Shown: positions 35,834 through 45,425, numbered from the stretch's first letter. The stretch is DNA of 64,000 nucleotides from Pseudomonas lurida (GCF_002563895.1 NZ_PDJB01000001.1:1223501-1287500), one strand, 5' to 3'. Notes: generated by a model from the sequence alone, not told the origin. Program-made: numbers and translations.

Positions 35834-36592
35834 ATGAAGCATGCAGTGTTATGGATCGGGATGTTCCTTTATGCCCTGGGCGCCCAGGCGGCACCGGCGA
35901 TCAACGTCGGGGTGGTGTATGACTACCTGGAGCCGGACCGCAGTTCCTTTCTCAAGCGCGTGTCCAACACCGGCACCAGCACGGCGTTTATCCGGGTCGA
36001 TGTGCTCGAGATCGTCTACAACGCCGACGGCACGCACCGCGAGGTGCCGGTCTCGTCGCTGGCCGACAACGAAGGCAAGACCACCAGCCGCGACGGCCTG
36101 ATGGCCAGCCCGGCGCGGTTAATCGTGCCGGCCAACGGGCGACAGGGCACACGGCTGTTGTACATGGGGCCGCGGGACAGGGAGCGTTATTTCCGGGTGC
36201 GCTTCATCCCCGTGGTGCCGGGAAAGGACGACAACTTTGCCGTCACCGACGAAGAACGCGCCGAATACAACGACAGCCTGGCGGCGGGGGTCAACATCAT
36301 GGCGGGCTACGGCACGGTGTTTTTCGTGCGGCCGAAGAACACGCGTTTCGACACGCAAATAAAGGAGACGGCCAACCAGTACCAACTGCGTAACCAGGGC
36401 AACAGCGTGGTGCTGCTGGATGAGTTTCGCGACTGCTCGGCGACGGCAAAAAATGACTGCCTGCCGACCACCAAGCATCACATCCTGCCGGGGCGCCTGT
36501 TGGTGCTCGAGAAAAAGGCCGGGCGCACCTTTGGCTTTCAAATGATTGAAGGGCAGAAGAAAAAGCTGATCACAGTCGACAGCAACGGGTGA
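35834..36592 (+). CDS. Periplasmic fimbrial chaperone (CfaA-like)
   Basis: A 252-residue protein with a Sec signal (LWIGMFLYALGAQA) and the two immunoglobulin-like domains of alpha-type chaperones: VSNTGTSTAFIRVDV and RLIVPANGRQGTRLLYMG in the first, with the pilin-binding Arg/Lys pair likely among R36-K37-type positions, and NQGNSVVLLDEFRDC in the second. It holds subunits ready for the usher. The Cys pair near residues 200-210 (CSATAKNDC) is typical of the class. GAGG precedes the start. Confidence 0.85.
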   Translation: MKHAVLWIGMFLYALGAQAAPAINVGVVYDYLEPDRSSFLKRVSNTGTSTAFIRVDVLEIVYNADGTHREVPVSSLADNEGKTTSRDGLMASPARLIVPANGRQGTRLLYMGPRDRERYFRVRFIPVVPGKDDNFAVTDEERAEYNDSLAAGVNIMAGYGTVFFVRPKNTRFDTQIKETANQYQLRNQGNSVVLLDEFRDCSATAKNDCLPTTKHHILPGRLLVLEKKAGRTFGFQMIEGQKKKLITVDSNG

Positions 36593-36597
36593 TAACG

Positions 36598-37080
36598 ATG
36601 TTCAAGCTACTGACAAGGCTGCTGGTGTTGACGGCGCTGCTGTTCACGGCCGGTTACGCCAGGGCGATCGAGGAGCGTCATGCGTTCGATGTTTCGGTGA
36701 CGATTCCGGTTCACGAGGCCTATGTGCTGCCTTCGGAGCCCGATTGGATGGGGCAGGAGCAAGAGCTTGCCTGGAACCTGGCGACCTCCCAGTTGAGTCG
36801 CCTGCGCAAGAATTTCGATGTGAAAAACCTCTCCGGCGGGGTCGCAGCACGCTTGGGCGCCGAGCCCTACCTGTTCAACGGGCGGTACCGGATCGACTTG
36901 CGGGTGCTGTTCAATCAGGTGCCCCTGACCCTGGACAGCACCGAGGTGGTCAACGCTGCCGAGGCTCAGGTGGGCCGGCGCGCAGAGTTGGAAATCGCGG
37001 CCATTGAGCCCGATGAGGGCTACAAGCCCGGGGAATATTACGGCACGGTCCATATCGTGTTTGACTTCCTTGCGCCCTGA
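36598..37080 (+). CDS. Second CS1-type pilin subunit
   Basis: A 160-residue precursor with a Sec signal (LLVLTALLFTAGYARA) and a Cys-free mature part similar in plan to the first gene's product (PDWMGQEQELAWNLATSQL, FDVKNLSGGV, EPYLFNG). Divergence from the first subunit is large, so it may be a minor or terminating subunit, or a phase variant. The ATG at 36598 begins the signal; a GTG at 36589 overlapping the chaperone stop is possible. Last gene of the operon. Confidence 0.83.
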   Translation: MFKLLTRLLVLTALLFTAGYARAIEERHAFDVSVTIPVHEAYVLPSEPDWMGQEQELAWNLATSQLSRLRKNFDVKNLSGGVAARLGAEPYLFNGRYRIDLRVLFNQVPLTLDSTEVVNAAEAQVGRRAELEIAAIEPDEGYKPGEYYGTVHIVFDFLAP

Positions 37081-37124
37081 ATCGGGGCCGAGGTCATCCG
37101 GTTGAGCGTGAGCCGTGGGTTGGC

Positions 37125-37192
37125 CGGGCAATAAACCAGGCAGTGGCGAGGGGGCGTGTTCTCGCCACTGGCAACCGTGTTTATTGCGCCCG
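37125..37192. terminator. Large inverted repeat between the fimbrial operon and the first toxin gene
   Basis: The inner stem is perfect, CAGTGGCGAG (37141-37150) against CTCGCCACTG (37161-37170). Outer arms CGGGCAATAAAC (37125-37136) and GTTTATTGCGCCCG (37179-37192) extend it. The right outer arm overlaps the last codons of the toxin gene. It is positioned to stop transcription from both converging units. Confidence 0.75.
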
Positions 37193-40100
37193 ATTGCTGT
37201 GCCCGGTTGCCTTGTCAAGCGCCCTGCGTGTCAGGCGGCGCATCCATTCCTGTTGGTTGTAGCCCAAGTCGTTGAGCAAGCGATTGTACAGCTCGTCGCT
37301 CATCGGCTCGTCGGAGAACACCACGCTTTCGGGTACCTGCACCGCGTCGGTCAGGGCGATGAGTGGCGCCCTCAGGCGTTCGCGTGTCGGCGCATCGGCC
37401 TGCGTCCATTGAGCCTGAAGCGCTTGCAGATCGTCCAGGGCCAGGAAGCGTTCGCCATAGGCACGCTCGTTGTCGCGATATTCACTGTCATAAGCGTCGC
37501 GCAGGTGCTGCTCCCACCAGGGTTCGAGCAGCATCTGGTTGACCAGCCCGTCTCCCGTGCCCAGCTCCAGCACCGTGTCATGGGCTTGATCGATCTGTGC
37601 CGGGCTCACATTGGCGTTGACCCGATAAAGCATGTGATCACTCAGCCAGGGCAAGTCCAGTCGGCTGGCGAGGGCGGTTTGATACGCCAGGTGAATATCA
37701 ACTTCATCGACCTCGCCGGGCTCGCCATCGCGCACATCCGAGCGCAACCGCAACCCCTCGCCTCCGTCCTGCACCGGTCGCAGGCGCCGGGCGACTTCCT
37801 GGCCGACGACCTTCGCCAGTTGCTTCAAGCGCGCGCTGCCTTTGGCCAGGGTGACCAGGTGGCCTTCGCGTTCGGCAAGGGTGACGGCGTTATGCTGGAT
37901 CTCGCTGACCAGTACCTCAACCCCCATTTCGTTGAAAATCTGCGCGCCGGCGTCCGGGCACAGGCCGGGAAAGCTGGCCATCTTGAACAGGCGTTCACGC
38001 AACTCGGTATCCTCATGCACCTCCCACAGCATGCGCCAGACCTGCTGCGTCAACAGCGGGCGGTTGATGATGAAGCGTTGGCGGTCGGCATCGGTTTCAA
38101 AAACGTTCTCGATCACCAAAGCCTCGATGACTTCGAAGAAACCCTGGGAACCCTGCTCCTGCTCCACCGCTTGCCACAAAGCTTCAGCGCTCTGGCGGTC
38201 TTCGCCTTCAAGTCCTTCCATCCAGAAATCGTTGTGGCTGAGAGGCTCATACGTACGGTTGGGATCGAGGCCGGCGGCCACGCGCAAACCTTCATAACGT
38301 GCGCGTTGTTCGTCGACCAGGGTGCGCCGGTCCAGGCGTGTGCGGGCCACAACCCTGGCCCGCGCGGAGCCCGTCTCGACCGTGGGAATGCGGCTGATGC
38401 GGGTACCGCGCAGGTCGAGTACAAACGCGTCGTCGCGAGGGTGCGCGAACAGTCCTTCGGGCCAGGTCTCAAGCGGTGTGCCGCTGAGGTAAAGCAGGCG
38501 CAGGCCCGGCATCCAGCTGATGTCCGGCGCCCGCGCCAGCGGGTTGTTGCTCAGGTCGAGGCTGTTGAGTGCGCGCAGTTTCTTCAGCCGTGCCACCTCG
38601 TGGGCCGCCAGTTCCAGGCGGTTACCGGCCAGTTTCAGCACCCTGAGAAAACGCATCTGTTCCAGCGCTTTGGGAACCTGTGTGAGGCGGTTGTCGGCCA
38701 GGTTGAGCGCGCGCAGCGCGGGGAAGTGTTTGAGGAAATCGCTGTGAGCGTCACCGAAGTTACACACGCTGGCATCCAGGAAGGTCACGTGTTCGAAACT
38801 GGCGCTCAAGGTGGGCAGCCTGGGCGGCATGGGGATGCCCCGCAGCTTCAGGGAAGCACCTTGCTGGACGTGTCCCCAGTCGTCGGTGTACTCGGCGAAT
38901 CGCTCACTCCAGCAGCGCTCGAGCATCCCCGTCAGTTGCCTTATGGAGGCACGCACTTGCTGTTCATGGGCCGCGTCCCGGAGGCTGAGGATGACCGAAT
39001 TCTGCCAGCCCAGCAGGTCGGTATGCAGTTGCTGTTTTTCCAATACCAGACCGTTCAGCGTTTTACGCAATTGGGTGTTGGGGATGTCGTCCAGGAAGCG
39101 GTTCAAGCGCGCTTCACTCAAGTGCGGAAACAACAGTTGCAGCGTTTGCCGTGCGTGCTCGGTCTGGGTTCGGGAGGGTGGGGTGGCGCTGCGGCTGAGC
39201 ACCGGGCCACCCAGCAGCCGGCTGGTTTCGCGGCCCTGGATGACCGACACCGGCGGTTCGGCAAGGATTTTGCGCCGCTCGGCCAGGGACGCCACGCGCT
39301 GCTTGAGCCACTGCCGGAGCGCGTCGCCTTCGCCGGCTTGAATGCCCAGCGCGTCACGCCGGTCGGCAGGCAGGGCCTGCACAATCGCCTGGTACAGGTC
39401 GGTGGGCGGCGACCGCTGTGTGGTTGCCGGGCCGTGCACTTGATAACCCTGGGTGTTGCGCAGCAGCACGTGTGTGGTACGGGCGGTCGCCGGTCCGGCT
39501 TCGCACAGCACGTCGCCAGTGGCGGAGTGTTCGCGGATTTCGATCCGCAAGTGGGCAAAGGTGTCGCTGTGGGATTTCAAGGTATTGAGCGCCAGCCTTT
39601 CCGTGTCCAACGGCAGCGGTGAAGGTTGGTCGAAGCCTTCGAAGGCCAGGACCGAACGCGCGGCGAAGTCCAGTTCGCGGGCCAGGTTGCGCAGGCGCAG
39701 CGGCAGTCGGTGTTGATTGAGCGCCTGGCGCTCCTGTTCCGTGGCGCTGTCGAGCAAGGTACTCGCGGTGAGGGTATCCAGGTGCGTAAAGGGTTGGCGC
39801 AGGGTCGACAGGCCGGGGTCGTCATTCTGTTCCCAGGTCTGGTACACCTTGTCGGCGATGTCGGGCGCCATGAGGTTCACATGGTCGGCCAGTGTGTTGC
39901 GCAGGGCTTGTACGCGTTGCTCGGTGGGCACATTGGCGCCGAGCAGGTCGCGTACGGCTGTCTCGCCGAGAAACCCCACTATTTTGTCCGGCAGTGTTCC
40001 CGACAGTGCCTGGGCCAGGCTCAGGCTCAACGTGTCGGCGGGGGCGGCCTCAGGGTTGCCGAACCGATGGGGCGACCCTGACCTATCTGTCTGGCGGAAG

Positions 40101-42169
40101 ATTTCAAGAGCCTTGTCCTCGGGCCAGCCGGGCAGCTCCGTGACCATTTGCGGGAGCCAGTCGGAAGGGGGCTCCAGGGCCAACGCCTGACCCGCGCGAA
40201 TCTTGCGGCTTGCAGCTTCGGGGTAGGTTTGGGCTTCCAGGCGTCTGAGGCTGCTGGCCAACAGGGGCGGCATCGGTTCGTTGTAGCGATACATGTTGCG
40301 TAGCACACCTTCATCGGTGCCGCTGGCGATCCGCAGTTGCTCCAATTGCTGGTCGGTGAAGCCCTGTACGCGAGGGCCGAGACGGCGCATCAGGGTCTGG
40401 CTGTCCCAGCTTTGCGGGAATTCGCCCTCGTGTACGAATGCACCGTCGCCATTGAAAAAGACCTGGGGCTGATAAGCGTCGGTGCGGGACGGATGCACGA
40501 TGCGGTGTTGGTCCAACTTGGGCTCATGGCGTACGTCGAAGTGCCGGTCGTCCAGCGTTACCAGGGGTTTGCCCTGGTCGAGGTGTTCCTGGGCGTAAGG
40601 GGTGAGGTCCGGGTTCCACAGCTTGAGCGGGCCGTCGCCCCGTTGTACCGGGTGCAAGCCTTCGACAAACGACGACAGTTTGAGACGCGTGATTTCGCCT
40701 ATTTTACCGGCACCGGCAAACAGGGCGACCTGGATCAGGTTTTCCGCCACCCCCAGCACGTGCTCGCCGGCTTCTTCGGCGTGCCCCTGGGCCCAGTCGA
40801 CGATGCCTTCGAAGACGTCGTCGCACAGTTGATAAACGCTGTAGGCCAGCATCAGTTGCCCCACCACGGGCACAAAGGGCGTGACCACCAGCAAGGCCGC
40901 ATTCAGCACATCCGAGAGCATCTGCTCCAGGTTGTCCCACCAGGCCCAACGGGCCAGTTGGTCGACATAGGCCGTGGACACCGCCAGCTCGCGGGCGTCA
41001 TTCACCAGTTTGTTCAGCTTGGCCCTGTACAGGTAGTGCCAGGCATTGTCCTGCGCCGGTTCGGCGGCGCGGTTGGGGTGATCCTGGGTAATGTCCAGCA
41101 GGCTGATCGGGAGTTGGGCACGGGACCTTACCTGGGCGAAAAAGCTGCCGCGTTGAGCGTGTGCCACGAACTGGCTGAAGAACGCCTGATAGTCGGTGCC
41201 GCTGTGCAACTGGCGCGTCAGTTGCGCGACAAACGCCAACGGCGAGGGGTATTGCTTGAGGGGGTGCTCGGGGTCTTGGGGCACCCAGGCAATAAGGCGG
41301 CCACTGGCGGCACGTTGCTCCGGCGGTGTGGCGAACAGCAGGATCCCGGCCAGTTGGCAGCCTGCAAGGCTCAGGGTGTAGCAGCGCAGTGTGCGGCCAT
41401 CCAATGTGAGGCCCAGCGGACCGTTGATAAAATCGAGCACCGCCTGACAGGCGTCACTTGGCAGGTGCCCGTGGTGCAGGCCAAGGTGGGCGCTGCTGCG
41501 CAAGTCCGCCTTGAGCTGGCTGACCACTTCGTTGCGCACGGTGCGGGCCAACGCAGGCTGGTCGAAGCCCAGGGCGCTTCTTAGTCGCGCCTGATAGAGG
41601 CGGCCGATGTCCAACGACCGACACAAGGTCTTGAAACCTTCGGCGGTCAGTTTTTGCCCATTGAAGCGATGACGGATCGACAGGATGTCGCGCTGGCCGC
41701 GGGCGTCCTCCGGGCCCATGAAGGCATGGTCGACGAAGCTGTCGCCAGCGGCGAAGTTGTGCAGGGCCATGTCCAGCAGCGACAGGGTCTTGCTGTGCAC
41801 GCCGCGCTTGACGTTCATCATCCACCAGGCCCCGGGCGCGTTCACATAGATCCGCAGCCAGGTGTTGCGCACATCGACCTCGCCGTAGTGCGTGAACAGC
41901 GCACGCTTGAGCAGCGGCTCGGCAAAGGCGCGTAAATCGTTGAGGGGGCCGAGGCGGCGGTCAAGCGTCCCCTGGGCTTGCCAGTGGTCGGCGACGGCGC
42001 GCTTGAGTTCGGGCGAGACGTTGGCGGGCGGTGCCGGGGCTCGCAGGCCGTTGAGCTTGAGGGCGCGAATGCGTGCCAGCGTGGTGCCCTTGACCCAGGC
42101 GGGCAGTGCGTTCTGGATCAGTTCGAATTGACGGCCCTGGAACGCCAGGGCGGATGACTCGGTAGGCAT
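37181..42169 (-). CDS. Giant LRR protein with dermonecrotic-toxin-like N-terminus and NEL-type E3 ubiquitin ligase domain (1)
   Basis: A 1662-residue protein with no signal peptide. The N-terminal half (about 1-620) is the long alpha-rich region found in Pseudomonas 'dermonecrotic toxin' proteins (blocks LNDLRAFAEPLLKRALFTHYG, NAPGAWWMMNVKRGV), including a hydrophobic pair near 420-460 that may insert in a membrane. A module with YRYNEPMPPLLASSLRRLE and ELPGWPEDKAL follows near 640-720. Leucine-rich repeats lie at about 1130-1270 (ALNLADNRLTQVP, VLKLAGNRLEL, SLDLSNNPLA). The C-terminal 380 residues match the NEL plan, with catalytic Cys1404 in LCPDAG (C-x-D). NEL proteins (IpaH, SspH) ubiquitinate host proteins after injection. 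A secretion route is not visible here. Confidence 0.85.
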   Translation of the reverse strand: MPTESSALAFQGRQFELIQNALPAWVKGTTLARIRALKLNGLRAPAPPANVSPELKRAVADHWQAQGTLDRRLGPLNDLRAFAEPLLKRALFTHYGEVDVRNTWLRIYVNAPGAWWMMNVKRGVHSKTLSLLDMALHNFAAGDSFVDHAFMGPEDARGQRDILSIRHRFNGQKLTAEGFKTLCRSLDIGRLYQARLRSALGFDQPALARTVRNEVVSQLKADLRSSAHLGLHHGHLPSDACQAVLDFINGPLGLTLDGRTLRCYTLSLAGCQLAGILLFATPPEQRAASGRLIAWVPQDPEHPLKQYPSPLAFVAQLTRQLHSGTDYQAFFSQFVAHAQRGSFFAQVRSRAQLPISLLDITQDHPNRAAEPAQDNAWHYLYRAKLNKLVNDARELAVSTAYVDQLARWAWWDNLEQMLSDVLNAALLVVTPFVPVVGQLMLAYSVYQLCDDVFEGIVDWAQGHAEEAGEHVLGVAENLIQVALFAGAGKIGEITRLKLSSFVEGLHPVQRGDGPLKLWNPDLTPYAQEHLDQGKPLVTLDDRHFDVRHEPKLDQHRIVHPSRTDAYQPQVFFNGDGAFVHEGEFPQSWDSQTLMRRLGPRVQGFTDQQLEQLRIASGTDEGVLRNMYRYNEPMPPLLASSLRRLEAQTYPEAASRKIRAGQALALEPPSDWLPQMVTELPGWPEDKALEIFRQTDRSGSPHRFGNPEAAPADTLSLSLAQALSGTLPDKIVGFLGETAVRDLLGANVPTEQRVQALRNTLADHVNLMAPDIADKVYQTWEQNDDPGLSTLRQPFTHLDTLTASTLLDSATEQERQALNQHRLPLRLRNLARELDFAARSVLAFEGFDQPSPLPLDTERLALNTLKSHSDTFAHLRIEIREHSATGDVLCEAGPATARTTHVLLRNTQGYQVHGPATTQRSPPTDLYQAIVQALPADRRDALGIQAGEGDALRQWLKQRVASLAERRKILAEPPVSVIQGRETSRLLGGPVLSRSATPPSRTQTEHARQTLQLLFPHLSEARLNRFLDDIPNTQLRKTLNGLVLEKQQLHTDLLGWQNSVILSLRDAAHEQQVRASIRQLTGMLERCWSERFAEYTDDWGHVQQGASLKLRGIPMPPRLPTLSASFEHVTFLDASVCNFGDAHSDFLKHFPALRALNLADNRLTQVPKALEQMRFLRVLKLAGNRLELAAHEVARLKKLRALNSLDLSNNPLARAPDISWMPGLRLLYLSGTPLETWPEGLFAHPRDDAFVLDLRGTRISRIPTVETGSARARVVARTRLDRRTLVDEQRARYEGLRVAAGLDPNRTYEPLSHNDFWMEGLEGEDRQSAEALWQAVEQEQGSQGFFEVIEALVIENVFETDADRQRFIINRPLLTQQVWRMLWEVHEDTELRERLFKMASFPGLCPDAGAQIFNEMGVEVLVSEIQHNAVTLAEREGHLVTLAKGSARLKQLAKVVGQEVARRLRPVQDGGEGLRLRSDVRDGEPGEVDEVDIHLAYQTALASRLDLPWLSDHMLYRVNANVSPAQIDQAHDTVLELGTGDGLVNQMLLEPWWEQHLRDAYDSEYRDNERAYGERFLALDDLQALQAQWTQADAPTRERLRAPLIALTDAVQVPESVVFSDEPMSDELYNRLLNDLGYNQQEWMRRLTRRALDKATGHSNRAQ

Positions 42170-42247
42170 GGTTCTAACCTGAATAGGGGAGTGGGGACTC
42201 CCTGAGTCTATTCAGCCGAGGGGGCGAAAATAAGTTTGAAAAATAGC

Positions 42248-42280
42248 GGGTTGCACGCCTGCTGGCGTGCCTGACAACCC
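42248..42280 (-). terminator. Terminator of the penicillin-binding protein gene
   Basis: On the minus strand GGGTTGTCAGGCACGCC, loop AGCA, GGCGTGCAACCC, then GCTATTTTT. The outer arms GGGTTG/CAACCC and the inner GGCACGCC/GGCGTGC pair well. It lies between the PBP stop and the first toxin start, so the toxin gene probably has its own promoter in the 80 bases after this stem. Confidence 0.65.
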
Positions 42281-42320
42281 ACAATTCGAAAGTCGAAAAT
42301 GCAGGAATACCACCCCGGTT

Positions 42321-45300
42321 TCAGCGCGCCACACACAGCGTCTGTGTGCCCGGTTGCAGATAGGGCGTCAGGATCGGCGCCATGCCCTTGAGCACTTGCA
42401 CCGGCAGGGCCGAGGTGAACGTGAAGTGCTCCGCCGACGCGCCGGGGACGAAGGCTGTCAGCGTGCCGAAATGATGCTCGCCGATGTAGAACACGAAGGT
42501 GGCGGTGCGGTTGATGGATTTGGAACTGAGGATGCGTCCGCCGGCGCCCATGGCTTCGATACGGTTGTCGCCCGTGCCGGTCTTGCCACCCATGCCCAGG
42601 GGTGTGCCGTCGGCCAGTTTGAAACTGCCCGCCACGCGTTTGGCGGTGCCGGCGTCCACCACCTGGGACAGGGCACCGCGCAACGCCGTGGCGATTTCGC
42701 TGCGCAGCACGCGCTTGGCACGGTTCGGGTCGTTGATCACCCGGGTTTCATAAGGCGTACCGCTGGCAAATTGCAGGCTATCGATGCGCAACGCCGGCAC
42801 ACGCACACCGTCGTTGAGGATAATACCCATGAGTTCGGCGAGGGCGGCGGGGCGGTCGCCAGAGCTGCCGATGGCGGTGGCCAGGGAGGGCACCAGGTGA
42901 TCGAAGGGGTAGCCAACCGCTTTCCAGCGCTCGTGGATACCGAGGAAGGCTTCGATCTCCAGCATGGTGCGGATGCGACTGTCCCGTGCGCTCTGGTGCC
43001 GGCTCTTGAACAACCAGCTATAGACTTCCTGGCGCTCGAATTCACTGGCTTTGACCATCTCGGTGAACGTCGCGTCGGGGTGGTTGATCAGGTAGCCCAG
43101 CAGCCACAGGTCCAGCGGGTGCACCTTGGCGATGTAGCCCTGGTCTGGTAGGTCGTAGGCGCCGGGGCCATAGCTTTTATACAGCGTGTCCAGGCGTTCA
43201 TCGGTGAGCTTGTCGGTGGTTTTCAGCGTCTTGAGGTGCGAACGCACGAAGCTGTTGAAGCTCTCCTGGCTGGCCTGGGGCAGCAGGTAACGGTGCACGG
43301 CGGCCAGGCGAATCGCGGTGGGGTGCAGACTGTCCATGAACGTGTCGAGGCGCGCCTGGGTGTCTTTGTTGCGGTACTTTTTCCAGAACTTGAGCAGGAA
43401 CGCGGTGCCTTCATGGTCGGCGAATTTGGCCAGGTATTCCTGGCGACGCGGGTCGCTGTCGTCCTTGAGCAACCGCGCGCTGTTGTCTTCACCGGAATAG
43501 GTGGTGTAGCGCACCAGGTCACGCATCAGGCGAATGAACGGCAGGTTGATCGACTCGCGCAGGGCATCGCGCAGGGTCGGGCTGCGACCGTTGTCTTCAT
43601 TGCGAAAGTTGTGGAAGCGGTGCAGGCCGCCACCGGTGAAGAAGGCTTCGCCGGGGCTGGCTGAATAGGTGCGATCGAGCGCTGCGTCGAGCATCCGGGA
43701 CAGGTCTCGGTCGGGGCTCTGGATCAGGTAGTCCAACGCCCAGCGCGATAATGGATCCTGGTCGGGCACTTCGATTTTCTTCAGATCGGCAGCGCGTTGT
43801 GCGCCATAGCGATCGTGCAGCTCGGTGATGATTTGCAGGTAGGTGGTGAGCACCCGCAACTTGGCGGTGGAGCCCAGTTCGAGTTTGCTGCCTTCGTTGA
43901 TATCGAAGGGCTGGTCGGTGTTGTCGGTTTGGACCCGAACCCGCGCGCCATCGGGCGTCAGTTCGAACAGGGTGAAGCTGTAGCGCACCTGGGGCGTGCT
44001 TTGCGGGGTGAGCAGGCGCGGGCCGAGCAGGCCCATTTGCGCGGCGAACGTCGGGTCTGCCAGGTGCTTGAGATAGTCGGTGGCCTGGGTTTGCAAGTCG
44101 TAGTTGAGGGTGCTGGTGGCCGACAGATCGAGGCGGTCAAGATCGTACAACGGACGGTTGAGCAGATTGGCCAATCGGCTGCGGGCGACGTTGATCGCCT
44201 TGTTGGTTTCCACCGGCTGCACCGTCGGTTGCAGCTGCCAGTCGCGGTAGGTGACATGGCTGGTGAGGGCCGCCTTGGCCAGCGCCGGGTCGATCACGTT
44301 GTTCTGCGCCAGCAGGCGGATATGGCTATCGGTCAGTTGCGCCAGCTCCTCCCGGCCTTTGGTCAAATAGTGCGAAGGCCGGCGTTGGGCAATCATCAAT
44401 GACAGCACTTCGCGCAGTGCCAGGCCCTTTGCGCCCAGGTCTTTGGGCGCGTTGCCGGCCAGCAGGGCATTGACCTGGTTGAAATCGGCGCCGTACCACA
44501 CGCGTAACCCCTCGGCCAGGCCATGCACCTCACCGTGGCCTGGCACCGCCGACAGCGGCACGCTGTTGAGGTAATCGCGCACGATATTCTGCCGGCTACC
44601 CAGGGTGTTCGGCCCCGGTTGATAGGCGCGGACGCTGGCGGAAATCATCTGGCGGATTTTCTCGCCACCGGACAGGGTCAGGCCGTCGGGCGAGTGGCGG
44701 TATTTTTCCAACTGCGTGGCCAGGGTGCTGCCACCCGCCGTTTGCCCCGGCAAGTGCAGGAGTTTGGCCACCTGCGACCAGGCGGCCTTGGCGAAGCGCG
44801 GCCAGTCCACCGCCGGGTTGGCGAAGGGTTGCCTGGTGTCCAGCAAGTCGCGGTCTTCGATAAACAGCAGGCTCTGCACCACCAGCGGCGGGATCGCGGC
44901 AAAGTTGGCATACAGTTGTTGCGGGTAGGTAAAGCTGTACAGCGGTGCGGCACGGCAATCGGTGATGGTCAGGCCGGCCTGGACTTTTTCCGCGTAGGGC
45001 ACGAACAAACCGTGTTCGGTGTAGTTCATCAGTGCCGGGGAAAAACGCGCCTGCGCCTGGATCAGGTAATTGCGCTTGAGCAGGCGTGGCAGGAATTCAT
45101 CGAGGGCGCTGTAGCCCAGGCGCTGGTCAAACGGACCATCGCCCGGGTACACCACGGCGTCGCTGGCGCCAGGTTCCACACGGTAGCTGAGCTGTGCGGC
45201 GAACGGGCTCAGGTGCTCGGCCTGCAGGCGCGAGGTGCGCATTTCCTTGCTGGCGACCCACCCCAGGGCCACCAACGCGAGCAACAGCACCAGCCACATC

Positions 45301-45425
45301 AGCCGCCACCACAACCGTCGCGAGTGGGGGCTTTGTGGCAATGGCGGTGGATCCGCGCTGTCGGTGGAAGCCACAGCGGGTTTCGAATCGGTTTGCCATA
45401 AAGCGCCCATAGTCGATTGATCCAT
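42321..45425 (-). CDS. Divergent bifunctional penicillin-binding protein (GT51 plus transpeptidase)
   Basis: A 1034-residue inner-membrane protein: N-terminal helix (LMWLVLLLALVALGWVA) after a Pro-rich cytoplasmic tail, glycosyltransferase 51 domain with catalytic Glu190 in FIEDRDL and AGGSTLATQLEK, and a transpeptidase domain with Ser519 in GSTAKL, Ser625 in ESINLP and Lys948 in GGKTGTGD. All three active-site motifs are present. The stretch between the second and third motifs is about 320 residues, well above the usual span, so there is a large insertion. It differs from PBP1a/PBP1b in N- and C-terminal plan. Its role (sporadic wall repair, or local remodelling near a secretion system) is unknown. 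Confidence 0.87.
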   Translation of the reverse strand: MDQSTMGALWQTDSKPAVASTDSADPPPLPQSPHSRRLWWRLMWLVLLLALVALGWVASKEMRTSRLQAEHLSPFAAQLSYRVEPGASDAVVYPGDGPFDQRLGYSALDEFLPRLLKRNYLIQAQARFSPALMNYTEHGLFVPYAEKVQAGLTITDCRAAPLYSFTYPQQLYANFAAIPPLVVQSLLFIEDRDLLDTRQPFANPAVDWPRFAKAAWSQVAKLLHLPGQTAGGSTLATQLEKYRHSPDGLTLSGGEKIRQMISASVRAYQPGPNTLGSRQNIVRDYLNSVPLSAVPGHGEVHGLAEGLRVWYGADFNQVNALLAGNAPKDLGAKGLALREVLSLMIAQRRPSHYLTKGREELAQLTDSHIRLLAQNNVIDPALAKAALTSHVTYRDWQLQPTVQPVETNKAINVARSRLANLLNRPLYDLDRLDLSATSTLNYDLQTQATDYLKHLADPTFAAQMGLLGPRLLTPQSTPQVRYSFTLFELTPDGARVRVQTDNTDQPFDINEGSKLELGSTAKLRVLTTYLQIITELHDRYGAQRAADLKKIEVPDQDPLSRWALDYLIQSPDRDLSRMLDAALDRTYSASPGEAFFTGGGLHRFHNFRNEDNGRSPTLRDALRESINLPFIRLMRDLVRYTTYSGEDNSARLLKDDSDPRRQEYLAKFADHEGTAFLLKFWKKYRNKDTQARLDTFMDSLHPTAIRLAAVHRYLLPQASQESFNSFVRSHLKTLKTTDKLTDERLDTLYKSYGPGAYDLPDQGYIAKVHPLDLWLLGYLINHPDATFTEMVKASEFERQEVYSWLFKSRHQSARDSRIRTMLEIEAFLGIHERWKAVGYPFDHLVPSLATAIGSSGDRPAALAELMGIILNDGVRVPALRIDSLQFASGTPYETRVINDPNRAKRVLRSEIATALRGALSQVVDAGTAKRVAGSFKLADGTPLGMGGKTGTGDNRIEAMGAGGRILSSKSINRTATFVFYIGEHHFGTLTAFVPGASAEHFTFTSALPVQVLKGMAPILTPYLQPGTQTLCVAR

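Noticed and set aside
31992..37080. Type 1 (FimA/FimD) or type IV pilus assignment for the fimbrial operon
   Set aside because: The pilins lack the Cys pair of FimA and any prepilin peptidase site; the usher and chaperone match the CS1/alpha plan better.
37115..39622. 835-codon open frame antisense to the first NEL-like gene
   Set aside because: Antisense shadow of a long GC-rich gene; the product has no domain pattern. Similar long shadows lie opposite lon (8752-9852), the APC permease (59014-60537) and the YN-GYP gene (60945-62174).
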